Below, one piece after another: positions 15,987-24,587 of a stretch of DNA of 64,000 nt (within the stretch, counting starts at the first letter, position 1; every line of letters starts with the position of its first letter). The notes under the pieces were generated by a model, which was not told where the DNA came from, did not search any database, and saw nothing but the letters and a program-made list of their open reading frames with translations. The stretch lies in the NCBI GenBank assembly GCA_040878005.1, contig JBBDMW010000036.1:1-64000 (forward strand), read 5' to 3'. This stretch comes from JBBDMW01 sp040878005. GTDB lineage: Bacteria; Chloroflexota; Dehalococcoidia; Lucifugimonadales; Lucifugimonadaceae. A program made the translations under genes and the position numbers.

Positions 15987-16736
15987 CTAAACCTGCCGCA
16001 CGCCCTCTTGATCGCTCGCTGGATCGGGGGAGTCATTCCTTGCTGGCGCGGTATCGGGCGCTCGTCGCCTGATAGTAGTTGGGGCGGCAACCCCGCCTGA
16101 CAGCGCGTAACGGAGAGCCTGGTTCACGGTCATATCCAGGTCGTAAACGTCCTTCATTGGCACCATTGCCAGCCAGCCTGAGTTCGGGGTAGGCGCTGTT
16201 GGCACGTATACGATGCCCATCTCGCCCCCCGCTTCGTGATCCAATACTGAAGTCAAAAAGCCTATCGCCCAAAGTCCGGGCCGCGGGTACTCAATTTCAA
16301 CAACCCGCGAGAACCCGGTTTCCGCGCCCGGTCCAAATGACGCCACCAGTTGCTGAACCACTGCGAATATCGAACCGATGACAGGGACGCGCACCACTAC
16401 GGCTTCTACAGCGAACAACACCCTCTGGCCGAAGACAAAGATACCGAGCGTCCCGATGGTTAGAGGCGCCAGAACGATGATCAACAGGCCTATTAGCGGA
16501 ACGGCTACTCCGGTGCCTGGGATACGGAAACCAAACCAGTCAAATAGCAGAGGGCGCAAGAGGTTCGACACGATGCCGAACATCCAGTCAAATATGACGT
16601 AAGTCAGCAGAAACGGCGCAAGGATTAGTAGCCCGGCAATGTACCTGCCGCGCAAAGAGCCCACTGCGTAAGCCCATAGGGGCCGCGTGTCAGACTTTTC
16701 CTTCTTAACCGGCCTGGGCCTGAACCGGTCAGCCAT
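15987..16736 (-). CDS. DUF502-family membrane protein
   Basis: 249-residue protein of the DUF502 family. Two hydrophobic segments lie in the first half (about 30-55 and 75-105: YIAGLLILAPFLLTYVIFD and VAVPLIGLLIIVLAPLTIG). Then comes the family core VVEIEYPRPGLWAIGFLTS and YVPTAPTPNSGWLAMVP, ending with LDMTVNQALRYALSGGV. The last 30 residues are polar and variable. The function of the family is unknown; it is found across bacteria and plants. The start has GGAG eight bases upstream. Confidence 0.88.
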   Translation of the reverse strand: MADRFRPRPVKKEKSDTRPLWAYAVGSLRGRYIAGLLILAPFLLTYVIFDWMFGIVSNLLRPLLFDWFGFRIPGTGVAVPLIGLLIIVLAPLTIGTLGIFVFGQRVLFAVEAVVVRVPVIGSIFAVVQQLVASFGPGAETGFSRVVEIEYPRPGLWAIGFLTSVLDHEAGGEMGIVYVPTAPTPNSGWLAMVPMKDVYDLDMTVNQALRYALSGGVAAPTTIRRRAPDTAPARNDSPDPASDQEGVRQV

Positions 16737-17048
16737 GAGCCATCTCCAGTGCTCGACTCCTGCGACTACTCACATACAAAGGTTCCGACTGGTTACAGAA
16801 TGGTAAACCACTGACCTGTAAACCGCTCAAATTCGGCCACGAGATACAGGTTGGCTCAATATCTGAGCAGAATAAAAAGGGGGCGGGCAGGAAAGCCTTC
16901 CCTTGTGTGCCAACAAGTGAAGTATCCGCCGGCCAATTCCGGTTAAGTACATAGTGAACCCTCACTTGCAGCACGCCTAGCGTGAGGCTTACCGCGGACG
17001 GCTGCAAGTGGGGCATACACAGTGGACATTATCCGAATGATGGCACCA
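16737..17048. other. Intergenic region, nothing recognised
   Basis: 312 bases between two minus-strand genes. I see no gene, strong hairpin or repeat; it presumably holds the promoter of the DUF502 gene. Confidence 0.4.
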
Positions 17049-18803
17049 TCAGTCGTCTTCCAAGGTCGACGTGTCACCCTCTGGCAGGCCCAGCTCCCGG
17101 GCCTTCAGGAGACGCCGCATGATTTTTCCTGACCGAGTCTTCGGCAATGATGGCAGGAAGTCTATCTCCCTGGGGGCGACGCCAGCCGACAGCTTCTGGC
17201 GGGAGAACTGGATCAACTCTCGCCGCAGTTCATCTGACGCCTCATAGCCTTCATTCAGGGAAACGAAAGCCTTCACGATCTCCATTGCGATCTGGTCCGG
17301 CTTTCCAATCACGCCGGCCTCAGCGACCGCAGGATGTTCTATCAATGCGCTCTCTACCTCGAACGGTCCCACCAAGTGGCCGGCCGTGTTGATTACGTCA
17401 TCAGCCCTGCCCTGGAACCAGAAGTAGCCGTCCTCATCCAGTGATGCCTGGTCACCCGTGATGTACCAGCCCTTCTTGAAGCGGGAGTTGTACATCTCAT
17501 CCTGACGCCAGTACGAGTGGAACTGGGATGACCATCCAGGACGCACGGCCAATATACCGGCGTTGCCGGGCGGCAGCTCATCGTAGTTCTCATCCAGGAC
17601 TCCCATTTCCACGCCGGGGAAAGGCTTCCCCATGGAGCCGGGCCTGATGTCCATGGCAGCGTAGTTGGCGCACATGATCGCACCGGTCTCTGTCTGCCAC
17701 CAGTTGTCGTGTATGGGCATCTTGTAGTTTTCATTGCCCCACACAACGGCCTCTGGATTCAGAGGCTCGCCGACACTGGCGATAAACCGGAGAGACGACA
17801 GGTCATGCTGTTGCACCGGTTTCGAACCGGCTCTCATGAGCATCCTTATGGCAGTGGGGGCGGTGTACCAAACGGTGACCTTGTACTTGTCGATGATGTC
17901 GTACCAGGCGTTTGCGCCGAAGCCGCCCTCGTAAATTACCTGCGTCACGCCGTTTGTCCACGGGGCCATCATGCCGTATGAGGTGCCCGTGACCCATCCA
18001 GGATCTGCCGTACACCAGTACACGTCCTCATGTTTGAGATCCAGTGCCCACTTGCCGGTGATGTACTGCTGCACCACCGCCTGGTGGCGATGCACAGCCC
18101 CCTTTGGTTTTCCGGTGGTGCCAGACGTGTAGTGCATGATGGCGTAGTCATACTGGCTGGTGCTGGCAATCTGGAAGTCGTTAGCCGATGCTTCTGCCAT
18201 GAGCTTTTCATAGCTCAAGTCGTTCTCTACCAGGGCGTCCTTGGACCGACCATCCTTATTGACGACGATGATGTGTTGCAGTTCAGGGCAATCACCGAGG
18301 ATGCTGGAGATCTTGGACCGCAGATCTGGCGATGTAACCAAGAATTTGGCGCCTGAGTCCTGCAGGCGGTCACGGACCGGGTCGGGACCGAAAGCTGAGA
18401 ACAGGGGGCCGATGACGCCGCCTGCCTTGAGCGCTCCCATGGCGGCAAAGTACGTCTCAGGGAGGCGGTCCATGAATATGAATACGCGGTCGCCACGCTC
18501 CAGACCCAGGCTGTTTAGGACACTGCCGAAACGGTCTGACTCCTCCTTGAACTGAGAGTAGGTGTACTTCTCCTCCTCACCATTCTTGCCCAGCCAGATC
18601 ATGGCAGTCTTGTCGCCAAAGCCGTGGGCAACATGGCGGTCCACCGCTTCGTAGGCGTTGTTCAAGCCGCCGCCAGGGAGCCAGTCAATCTCGCCGTAAA
18701 CATCAGTCCACTTGAACGACTTGCGTGCGGCCTCGTAGTCCTCGAGGTTCGGCCTGACCTTCATATCCGACGGTTTCGGCTTCGTGATCACATCGTATTC
18801 CAC
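17049..18803 (-). CDS. acsA: Acetyl-CoA synthetase, AMP-forming (AcsA type)
   Basis: 584-residue acyl-adenylate-forming ligase that makes acetyl-CoA (or another short acyl-CoA) from the acid, CoA and ATP in the cytosol. It carries the AMP-binding loop YTSGTTGKPKGAVH, the TETGAIMCANY motif, YITGDQASLDEDGYFWFQGR and the C-terminal KTRSGKIMRR, whose Lys is the regulatory acetylation site in this family. The length matches the AcsA subgroup (about 570). The GTG start is preceded by GAGGAGG. No acetate transporter or deacetylase gene is adjacent, so the exact acid is not proved. Confidence 0.92.
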   Translation of the reverse strand: MEYDVITKPKPSDMKVRPNLEDYEAARKSFKWTDVYGEIDWLPGGGLNNAYEAVDRHVAHGFGDKTAMIWLGKNGEEEKYTYSQFKEESDRFGSVLNSLGLERGDRVFIFMDRLPETYFAAMGALKAGGVIGPLFSAFGPDPVRDRLQDSGAKFLVTSPDLRSKISSILGDCPELQHIIVVNKDGRSKDALVENDLSYEKLMAEASANDFQIASTSQYDYAIMHYTSGTTGKPKGAVHRHQAVVQQYITGKWALDLKHEDVYWCTADPGWVTGTSYGMMAPWTNGVTQVIYEGGFGANAWYDIIDKYKVTVWYTAPTAIRMLMRAGSKPVQQHDLSSLRFIASVGEPLNPEAVVWGNENYKMPIHDNWWQTETGAIMCANYAAMDIRPGSMGKPFPGVEMGVLDENYDELPPGNAGILAVRPGWSSQFHSYWRQDEMYNSRFKKGWYITGDQASLDEDGYFWFQGRADDVINTAGHLVGPFEVESALIEHPAVAEAGVIGKPDQIAMEIVKAFVSLNEGYEASDELRRELIQFSRQKLSAGVAPREIDFLPSLPKTRSGKIMRRLLKARELGLPEGDTSTLEDD

Positions 18804-19243
18804 CGATTTTCCTCCTCGAGTGGTTTGCCATCATGCGCTATGGTCCGGCTGCCATGCTAACGCCGCAGCACGCACAGACGCGTCACGGGAATATAAATGA
18901 ATACCCAACAGGTTGCCAAAACGTTCGGCAAGAACCTCCAGTCGGCCAAGTGATTACCTGACGACCTATCGGTTTTCGGGGCGCCTCACTCCGTTACCCC
19001 GGTTTGGCTGGACCTTGTCACACATGTGAGACATCCAGCCTAGGAATGTGACAGGGGATTCGTCTATCATTGGCTCCTTAATCTCCTTCCGCAAACCTGC
19101 GGAAGCGGCTTGCTCCAACGGCAGGCCAGCCACAATAACTAACGCGTGTGGCGGCAGCGCCTGATACCACGGTGCTGGTCCGGTATACCGGGCCACTGCT
19201 TGACAGTGCTATCAAACCGCCGGGTGCGAAAGGTGAAGATCAT
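18804..19243. other. Divergent intergenic region upstream of the replication operon
   Basis: 440 bases with no supported gene. It must contain promoters for acsA (minus) and the rplI operon (plus). An imperfect long inverted repeat, GTCACA (19017-19022) and TGTGAC (19047-19052), is the only structure noted. No tRNA or riboswitch is recognised. Confidence 0.45.
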
Positions 19244-19846
19244 ATGAAGGTCCTGTTCCTCCAAGACGTCCGGCCCACTGCGCGAGCCGGTGATGTAAAA
19301 GAAGTCAAGAATGGCTTCGGCCGGAACTACTTGCTGCCCCAGGGCCTGGCCGTCATGGCAACCCGCGAAGAGCTCAAACGGGCTGAAGGGCTACGCAGGG
19401 AAGCTGAGGTGCGCAGGCGTAAAGAGGCGTCTGAATGGAAGGAGCTGGCGGACACCATCCGTGAAACGCCCGTTGAGATCAAAGTCCGCTCGGGCCCAAC
19501 CGGACGCCTGTATGGCTCAGTTACCAACGCCATGATTGCTGAGAAGCTGTCGGAAATAATCGACAGGGACGTGGAACGCCGAGGCATTCGTATTCCCCAG
19601 CCAATCCGCACGCTGGGAACCTTTGCAATTCCCATTCGCCTCGCCGAAGGCGTTGAAACAGAACTCAAGGTGGTGGTCGAGGCTGAGAATCCGGAAGATG
19701 TACGACCAACCTTCGAAGAGGCCATAGCACAGGCTGACGCCGAGGAATCCACGGAGGAGGAAGCGGAATCCGACACTGCCGACGCAGAAGATGAACAGGA
19801 CGGCGAAGGCGAAGAGGAAGAGAAGGACGCCGAGGCTGGTTCCTAG
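19244..19846 (+). CDS. rplI: 50S ribosomal protein L9
   Basis: 200-residue L9. It begins MKVLFLQDVRPTARAGDVKE, with GRNYLLPQGLAV at about 27-38, the long connecting helix at 45-75, and the C-terminal rRNA-binding domain KVRSGPTGRLYGSVTNAMIA. It exceeds the usual 150 residues by a very acidic tail (about 150-200, mostly Glu/Asp/Ala/Ser), probably disordered. The ATG at 19244 follows AAGGTGA; a longer upstream frame is not L9-like. It begins the rplI-dnaB-dnaD-dnaI-HIT cluster. rplI next to dnaB is a well-known arrangement. Confidence 0.95.
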   Translation: MKVLFLQDVRPTARAGDVKEVKNGFGRNYLLPQGLAVMATREELKRAEGLRREAEVRRRKEASEWKELADTIRETPVEIKVRSGPTGRLYGSVTNAMIAEKLSEIIDRDVERRGIRIPQPIRTLGTFAIPIRLAEGVETELKVVVEAENPEDVRPTFEEAIAQADAEESTEEEAESDTADAEDEQDGEGEEEEKDAEAGS

Positions 19847-19848
19847 CC

Positions 19849-21234
19849 GTGCAGGCCGATCGTCTTCCGCCGCACGATATCCAGGCTGAAGAGTCGGTGA
19901 TCGGCTCGCTTCTAATAGATGGCGAGTCGATCACCCGCATATCGAGCTTTTTGAAGCCCGATGACTTTTATCGTGAGCGCAACCGGTGGTGCTTCGAGGC
20001 GTGCCTGGCGCTATTCGACCGTGACGATGCCATCAACCAGGTTACGGTGGCCCATGAGCTTGAGAGCCGGGGCACATTGACTGAAGCCGGTGGCAGCGCC
20101 TACCTCAGTCATGTGGTCGCTGTTGTACCGACCTCGGTGCATATCGAGTACTACGGCCGGCTGGTACACCGTACCGCCACGATGCGGCGTCTCATCACCG
20201 CCGCCAACGACATCGCTGACATCGGCTACTCGGACGGGCCAGATGTCGAAGTTGCGCTAAGCCAGGCCGAAGATGTCCTGTTCAACATCCGGTCGGGCCA
20301 CCAGTCGCGCGACTTCATACCGCTGCGGGAGCCATTGGAGCCTTATCTTGAAGCCACGTCTCCGCTCGATGCCCTGGACACGGACACGAAGGGGCCAGTG
20401 CGCTGTGACTTCCGAGAGTTTGACCAGCTATTCGGAGGGCTGCAACGCTCCGATATGATCGTGCTTGCGGCGCGGCCCAGCGTCGGCAAAAGCACACTGG
20501 GCCTGAACCTGGCCCGCAATGCAGCGCGCAACGGAGCGGCCGTGGGCATCTTCAGCCTGGAGATGGGACGGGAACAGATTGCGATGCGCCTGCTGGCCGC
20601 CGAAGCACGCGTTGATATGCACCGCCTACGCATGCGCATGGTTACCGAGATGGAACAGGAACGTGTCGTCGACTCCATTGGTTTTCTATCTGACATGCCC
20701 ATATACATTGATGACACGCCCTTCCAGACAGTTGTGGAGATGCGCGGCAAAGCACGTCGGCTGCAACTTGAACGCGGCCTGGACTTTGTGGTCGTGGACT
20801 ATATGCAGCTCATCAGTGGCAGCAGTCAGCGCAGAGACGGCAACCGGACCCAGGAAGTGAGCGAGATATCCCGCCAGATGAAGGCCATGGCCAGGGACCT
20901 GAATGTGCCTGTCCTTGCTGTTTCGCAGCTCAGCCGCGCCATTGAGCAGAGGCAATCGCATCGGCCGGTCCTGTCAGACCTGCGGGAGAGCGGAAGCATT
21001 GAGCAGGACGCTGATGTGGTGATGTTCATACACAGGGAAGAGAAATTTACCAACGAAGATCAGTGGTCGAGATCAAACCCGGGACAGCCGTACCCGCGAG
21101 GGCTCGCTGAAATCATCGTGGCAAAACACAGGCACGGTCCTACCGCGGAGTTCTGGATGACCGTCAGAGACAGCGTTGGGCGTTTCGAAGACGCCCCGCG
21201 AACCACTCCCGCCATGGCGCCGGAGCGAGTTTAA
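19849..21234 (+). CDS. dnaB: Replicative DNA helicase DnaB
   Basis: 461-residue hexameric 5'-3' helicase that unwinds DNA at the replication fork. The N-terminal domain (about 5-110) starts LPPHDIQAEESVIGSLL. The RecA-like motor domain has Walker A ARPSVGKST near residue 206, Walker B VVVDYMQLIS near 312, and the DLRESGSIEQDADVVMFIHR segment. The GTG start lies two bases after the rplI stop codon, so translation is probably coupled. The two following genes encode DnaD-like and loader-like partners, so the operon supplies the helicase together with its loading machinery. Confidence 0.95.
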   Translation: MQADRLPPHDIQAEESVIGSLLIDGESITRISSFLKPDDFYRERNRWCFEACLALFDRDDAINQVTVAHELESRGTLTEAGGSAYLSHVVAVVPTSVHIEYYGRLVHRTATMRRLITAANDIADIGYSDGPDVEVALSQAEDVLFNIRSGHQSRDFIPLREPLEPYLEATSPLDALDTDTKGPVRCDFREFDQLFGGLQRSDMIVLAARPSVGKSTLGLNLARNAARNGAAVGIFSLEMGREQIAMRLLAAEARVDMHRLRMRMVTEMEQERVVDSIGFLSDMPIYIDDTPFQTVVEMRGKARRLQLERGLDFVVVDYMQLISGSSQRRDGNRTQEVSEISRQMKAMARDLNVPVLAVSQLSRAIEQRQSHRPVLSDLRESGSIEQDADVVMFIHREEKFTNEDQWSRSNPGQPYPRGLAEIIVAKHRHGPTAEFWMTVRDSVGRFEDAPRTTPAMAPERV

Positions 21235-21237
21235 GAG

Positions 21238-21948
21238 ATGCCAGGCGGCTTCCCACGCGACGTGCGGTCTACACCCGTCCCCAATCCTTTGCTGGCAGGC
21301 CTCCTCGAGGAAATGGACGACCTGGCGGAACTCAAGGTGACACTGCGCGTCATTTGGATGCTGCACTCCAAACGCGGGTTCCCCACGAGCGTCACTGCCA
21401 AAGAACTATGCGCTGACCGCACCGTTGCCGTTATGCTTCGCGCAGCTGGCGAAGAACTGGAGCGGTATGTCATGAGTGCCCTGGATATGGCGGTGGACCG
21501 TGGTACGCTCATCCGCGTGCAGCAGGCAGCAGGGCCTGACTTGTACTTCCTCAACACGGACCCCGTAAGACGGACCTTGGCGTCCAGGTACCCAGCCGCA
21601 AAAACGGCGCCCGCGGAGGGAATGGAAACCTGGCCTGACCTTGAAGCGGCTTCGCCCAAGCCTACCGTTTTCACCTTTTATGAACAGAACATCGGGCCGC
21701 TAACGCCATGGATATCAGAGCGAATCAGTGAGGCGCTTGAGAACCACAGCGAGCGCAATATTGTTGACGCCATAAGCGTGGCCGTAGAGAACAACGCCCG
21801 CAACTGGAATTATGTCTCGGCCATATTGGGCCGGTGGGCCGAGGAAGGCAGACCTGATGGAGAGCCTGGAAGAGATCCTGAAACGCCTGGGACAGACAAC
21901 TTCTACCGGCGGTACGTTGAACGCCAGCGGGCCAGGGGCAACCAGTGA
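21238..21948 (+). CDS. DnaD/DnaB2-like primosomal protein
   Basis: 236-residue protein with a DnaB2/DnaD-type C-terminal domain at about 140-205 (VFTFYEQNIGPLTPWISERI, ending NNARNWNYVSAILGRW), a domain that binds single-stranded DNA in Gram-positive primosomes. The N-terminal half (20-100) looks like a winged-helix region (LKVTLRVIWMLH, RFTPTSV-like turn). The order dnaB-dnaD-dnaI matches primosome function: DnaD bridges origin DNA to the loader. It starts three bases after dnaB and overlaps the next gene by 92 bases. Confidence 0.82.
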   Translation: MPGGFPRDVRSTPVPNPLLAGLLEEMDDLAELKVTLRVIWMLHSKRGFPTSVTAKELCADRTVAVMLRAAGEELERYVMSALDMAVDRGTLIRVQQAAGPDLYFLNTDPVRRTLASRYPAAKTAPAEGMETWPDLEAASPKPTVFTFYEQNIGPLTPWISERISEALENHSERNIVDAISVAVENNARNWNYVSAILGRWAEEGRPDGEPGRDPETPGTDNFYRRYVERQRARGNQ

Positions 21949-23296
21949 CCCGGACTACCGCTGTGAGATTTGCGATGACACTCGGTGGCTGAATACGGGG
22001 GCCCCATTCGGCTCGCCGGATTTTGGCAAGGTTTACCCGTGCGAGTGCCAGGAACTGGCGTGGGGTGTGCGACGCAGCGACCGTCTACGCGACTACAGTG
22101 ACCTTGGCCCACTGGCCCGCCTCACTTTTGACAACCTGATACCAACAGGACGAGACGGGCACGTAGACGCCACATCGTTCAGGCGTGCCGCGGATGCAGC
22201 GATGTCATTTGCCGCGAACCCGACAGGATGGCTGGTTATTTCAGGACCCAGCGGCGCGGGCAAAACCCACCTTGCCGCCGCTGTGGCAGGGGCATGCGTC
22301 CAGAATGGGTTGCCTGCCCGCTTCGTGGCAGTGCCTGATTTGCTGGACCACCTGCGGTCTGCTTTCGACCCAGGAGCGGATGCTCCATATGACGATGAGT
22401 TCACACAGGTGATTCACGCACCGCTGTTGATACTCGATGACCTGGGGATACAGTCAGCGACGCCCTGGGCCGACGAGAAGTTGGACCAGATCCTCACCCA
22501 CCGGTTCAACGAACGCATGCCGACGATGATCACTGCAGCGGCATCCATGGACCGGTTGGGTGACAGGATGCGCACGCGCCTCATGGACCCCGGTCTCTCA
22601 ACGTTTGTTGAAATATACCCCGGCGCAGGGAGCACAGACCGCTCAGACGTTGGCATCGAGCCGCGGATGCTACGGACCATGTTGTTCGACACGTTTGATC
22701 CGCGGGGCGGCTCTGGCGCTACATCTGATCACAGAGAATCGTTACGTGAGGCGTTGAAGGCTGCGGAAGCATTCGCAGAAGACCCCAACGGGTGGCTTTA
22801 CCTTGCAGGCCCAACGGGCGCGGGCAAGACGCATCTCGCAGTATCAATTGCCAACGCCCGCTTGAAGCAGCGCCAGCCTGTCCTGTTCCGGTTCGTACCC
22901 GACTTGCTGGATGATCTACGCCGGTCCTTCAGCCCTGACAACACGGAGCGGTACGACCTTCGCTTCGACCGAATCAAGAACTGTGAGTTGTTGATACTGG
23001 ACGACCTCGGCTCTCAGTCGACTACACCGTGGGCCGCTGAGAAGCTTTACCAGGTGATAGTGCACCGGCACAACGCAGCACTTCCAACCGTCATTACCAG
23101 CCAGATACTCCTGGAGAACCTGCACGAATCTGGCGGCAACCGGCTTATCGCCAGGTACTCAGAAGCCATTGCTTCGCGGCTTCGGGATGCGCACGTCGTC
23201 GCAGAGCGCCTTCTCCATGCCCCTGACTTCCGTCACCGCGGCGCAGCGCGTCCCGCCAAGAGCCGATCTACCAGGACGCAGCATCGGTCAGGATGA
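21857..23296 (+). CDS. DnaI/DnaC-like helicase loader with two tandem AAA+ domains
   Basis: 479-residue ATPase. After an N-terminal helix comes a zinc-site-like CEIC (36-39) and CEC (62-64), as in DnaI. Then two copies of the DnaC/DnaI ATPase follow: copy 1 has Walker A GPSGAGKT (130-137) and Walker B LLILDDLG (190-197); copy 2 has GPTGAGKT (318-325) and LLILDDLG (378-385). Each copy also repeats PNGW/PTGW, VPDLLDDLR/VPDLLDHLR, and ATPWADEKL/TTPWAAEKL. Usual loaders have one ATPase domain and about 250-310 residues. Both ATP sites look intact. The ATG at 21857 has GAGGAAGG upstream; the gene overlaps the DnaD-like gene. It presumably loads DnaB. Confidence 0.88.
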   Translation: MESLEEILKRLGQTTSTGGTLNASGPGATSDPDYRCEICDDTRWLNTGAPFGSPDFGKVYPCECQELAWGVRRSDRLRDYSDLGPLARLTFDNLIPTGRDGHVDATSFRRAADAAMSFAANPTGWLVISGPSGAGKTHLAAAVAGACVQNGLPARFVAVPDLLDHLRSAFDPGADAPYDDEFTQVIHAPLLILDDLGIQSATPWADEKLDQILTHRFNERMPTMITAAASMDRLGDRMRTRLMDPGLSTFVEIYPGAGSTDRSDVGIEPRMLRTMLFDTFDPRGGSGATSDHRESLREALKAAEAFAEDPNGWLYLAGPTGAGKTHLAVSIANARLKQRQPVLFRFVPDLLDDLRRSFSPDNTERYDLRFDRIKNCELLILDDLGSQSTTPWAAEKLYQVIVHRHNAALPTVITSQILLENLHESGGNRLIARYSEAIASRLRDAHVVAERLLHAPDFRHRGAARPAKSRSTRTQHRSG

Positions 23297-23955
23297 GCAT
23301 CCCCACAGCCATGCAGGGCTGTGTGTTCTGCGAAATCGTTGCCGGCCGGTCCCCTGCCCGGTGGGAATCGAAGCCTATCGTCGAAGCACACGGAGCGGCA
23401 TGCTTCCATAACCGGCTTCGCTGGGCGCGGGTGATGCTGCTGGTGATACCAGTGGAGCACATGACCCAGGAAGACTTGTGGACAGGGCATGCGCTCGGAG
23501 CCGCCGCCCGGATGGCCGTAGATATGGGGCAGCGCCATTGCCCGGAAGGATTCATGTTGCTGTCCAACTTCGGCAGGGCGGCACACCAGAGCCAGGAGCA
23601 TGCGCATATACATGTTGTGTCCGGGCTTGCAGCGCACCTTGTGAACCCGCAGCCTGCTCCGAACGGGCAGGTTGCAAAGCAATTGGAGATCCGGGACGTG
23701 GCTATTGATCGAGCGCCGTGGGCAGTGCGGCTTTCAGCACCTGAACTCGAGTCCCAGGCCGCGTTCTGGACGAGTGAGGCGTTGTTGCCGGCTGGAGCTA
23801 CGGCTGTGTCCATGGCCAAGGCCAGATCACCGCGCGGGTTCCGCCTGATATCCAACTATCTGCCCAGAGCGGAGGCAGATGACGGAGGGCCGCCAGCCTT
23901 ATTTGTCCTCGGCGGGGGCCAACTGGACCTGTATGTCAAGTCCATAGTGCCGTGA
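23293..23955 (+). CDS. HIT-family protein with a degenerate second HIT-like half
   Basis: 220-residue protein. Residues 8-112 form a histidine-triad nucleotide-hydrolase domain: CVFCEI (10-15) and the triad HAHIHVV (103-109), acting on nucleotidyl compounds. Residues about 131-220 repeat the same layout in altered form: AVSMAKARSPRGFRLISNY mirrors AVDMGQRHCPEGFMLLSNF, and ALFVLGG stands where the triad would be, without the His residues. Its ATG overlaps the loader gene's stop (ATGA), so it belongs to the replication operon. Its role there is not known; clearing of adenylylated by-products would be a guess. Confidence 0.83.
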   Translation: MSIPTAMQGCVFCEIVAGRSPARWESKPIVEAHGAACFHNRLRWARVMLLVIPVEHMTQEDLWTGHALGAAARMAVDMGQRHCPEGFMLLSNFGRAAHQSQEHAHIHVVSGLAAHLVNPQPAPNGQVAKQLEIRDVAIDRAPWAVRLSAPELESQAAFWTSEALLPAGATAVSMAKARSPRGFRLISNYLPRAEADDGGPPALFVLGGGQLDLYVKSIVP

Positions 23956-24011
23956 ACACCATGCCCTGTTAATAAATCACGCGAGCGGCCAGTGCAGGAA
24001 TGTCAATTCGC

Positions 24012-24515
24012 TCAGACGAAACGCGCCGCTGCCATTGAGCCCACTGCGATGATTACAAGAACCGCGTCAATCTTGCTCAACAAGCCAATCCTAGCCTTGT
24101 AGCCGTCCAATTGCCTGGACTGCTCAGCCGTCGGCTCTTCCCCTTCAAAACTTTCGTACAGCCGCCGCATCCTCGCCGCCGTCACACCGTTTCTGCCTTC
24201 CAACAGGAATGCGCTAATGGAAGTCACTGCCCCGATGGCTATGGCCCAGCCCCAACCTGTGTTGAAGAAATCGTCCAATGAACCGCTATAGATTCTGAAC
24301 GTCAGGAAAAATCCGAACACTATGGTGATGAAAGCAGCGGCCGTGAGCCAAAGGCCGGTGATGCGGCTGATCTGCCTCATCACCGGCCCCTGGACTCCAA
24401 TGCCAAGCGTATTGAGTTGAGGCGTAAGGATGAAGGCAATATAGACGGACGCACCCACCCAGAACGTGCCGGTCACGATGTGGATGATACGGATCGTCAC
24501 CATCTCAAAGTTCAT
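24012..24515 (-). CDS. DUF2269-like integral membrane protein
   Basis: 167-residue protein with four hydrophobic helices: IRIIHIVTGTFWVGASVYIA near the start, LWLTAAAFITIVFGFFLTF, WAIAIGAVTSISAFLL and a C-terminal AVLVIIAVGSMAAARF. The first helix contains an RIIHIVTGTFWVGA pattern seen in DUF2269/CopD-like proteins, where the His may bind metal or haem. Between helices 3 and 4 is a charged cytoplasmic loop. The start has AGGTGA upstream. It converges with the HIT gene. Function unknown. Confidence 0.75.
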   Translation of the reverse strand: MNFEMVTIRIIHIVTGTFWVGASVYIAFILTPQLNTLGIGVQGPVMRQISRITGLWLTAAAFITIVFGFFLTFRIYSGSLDDFFNTGWGWAIAIGAVTSISAFLLEGRNGVTAARMRRLYESFEGEEPTAEQSRQLDGYKARIGLLSKIDAVLVIIAVGSMAAARFV

Positions 24516-24587
24516 CGTCTATCACCTGTCTTGGCCTGGCGGGCCCATATGCCTCACGGCTTGGTTGAATAGAATCGGCAACACTGC

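Noticed and set aside
18804..19243. tRNA or small RNA in the long gap before rplI
   Set aside because: No T-loop GTTCGA-type segment with a matching acceptor stem was found.
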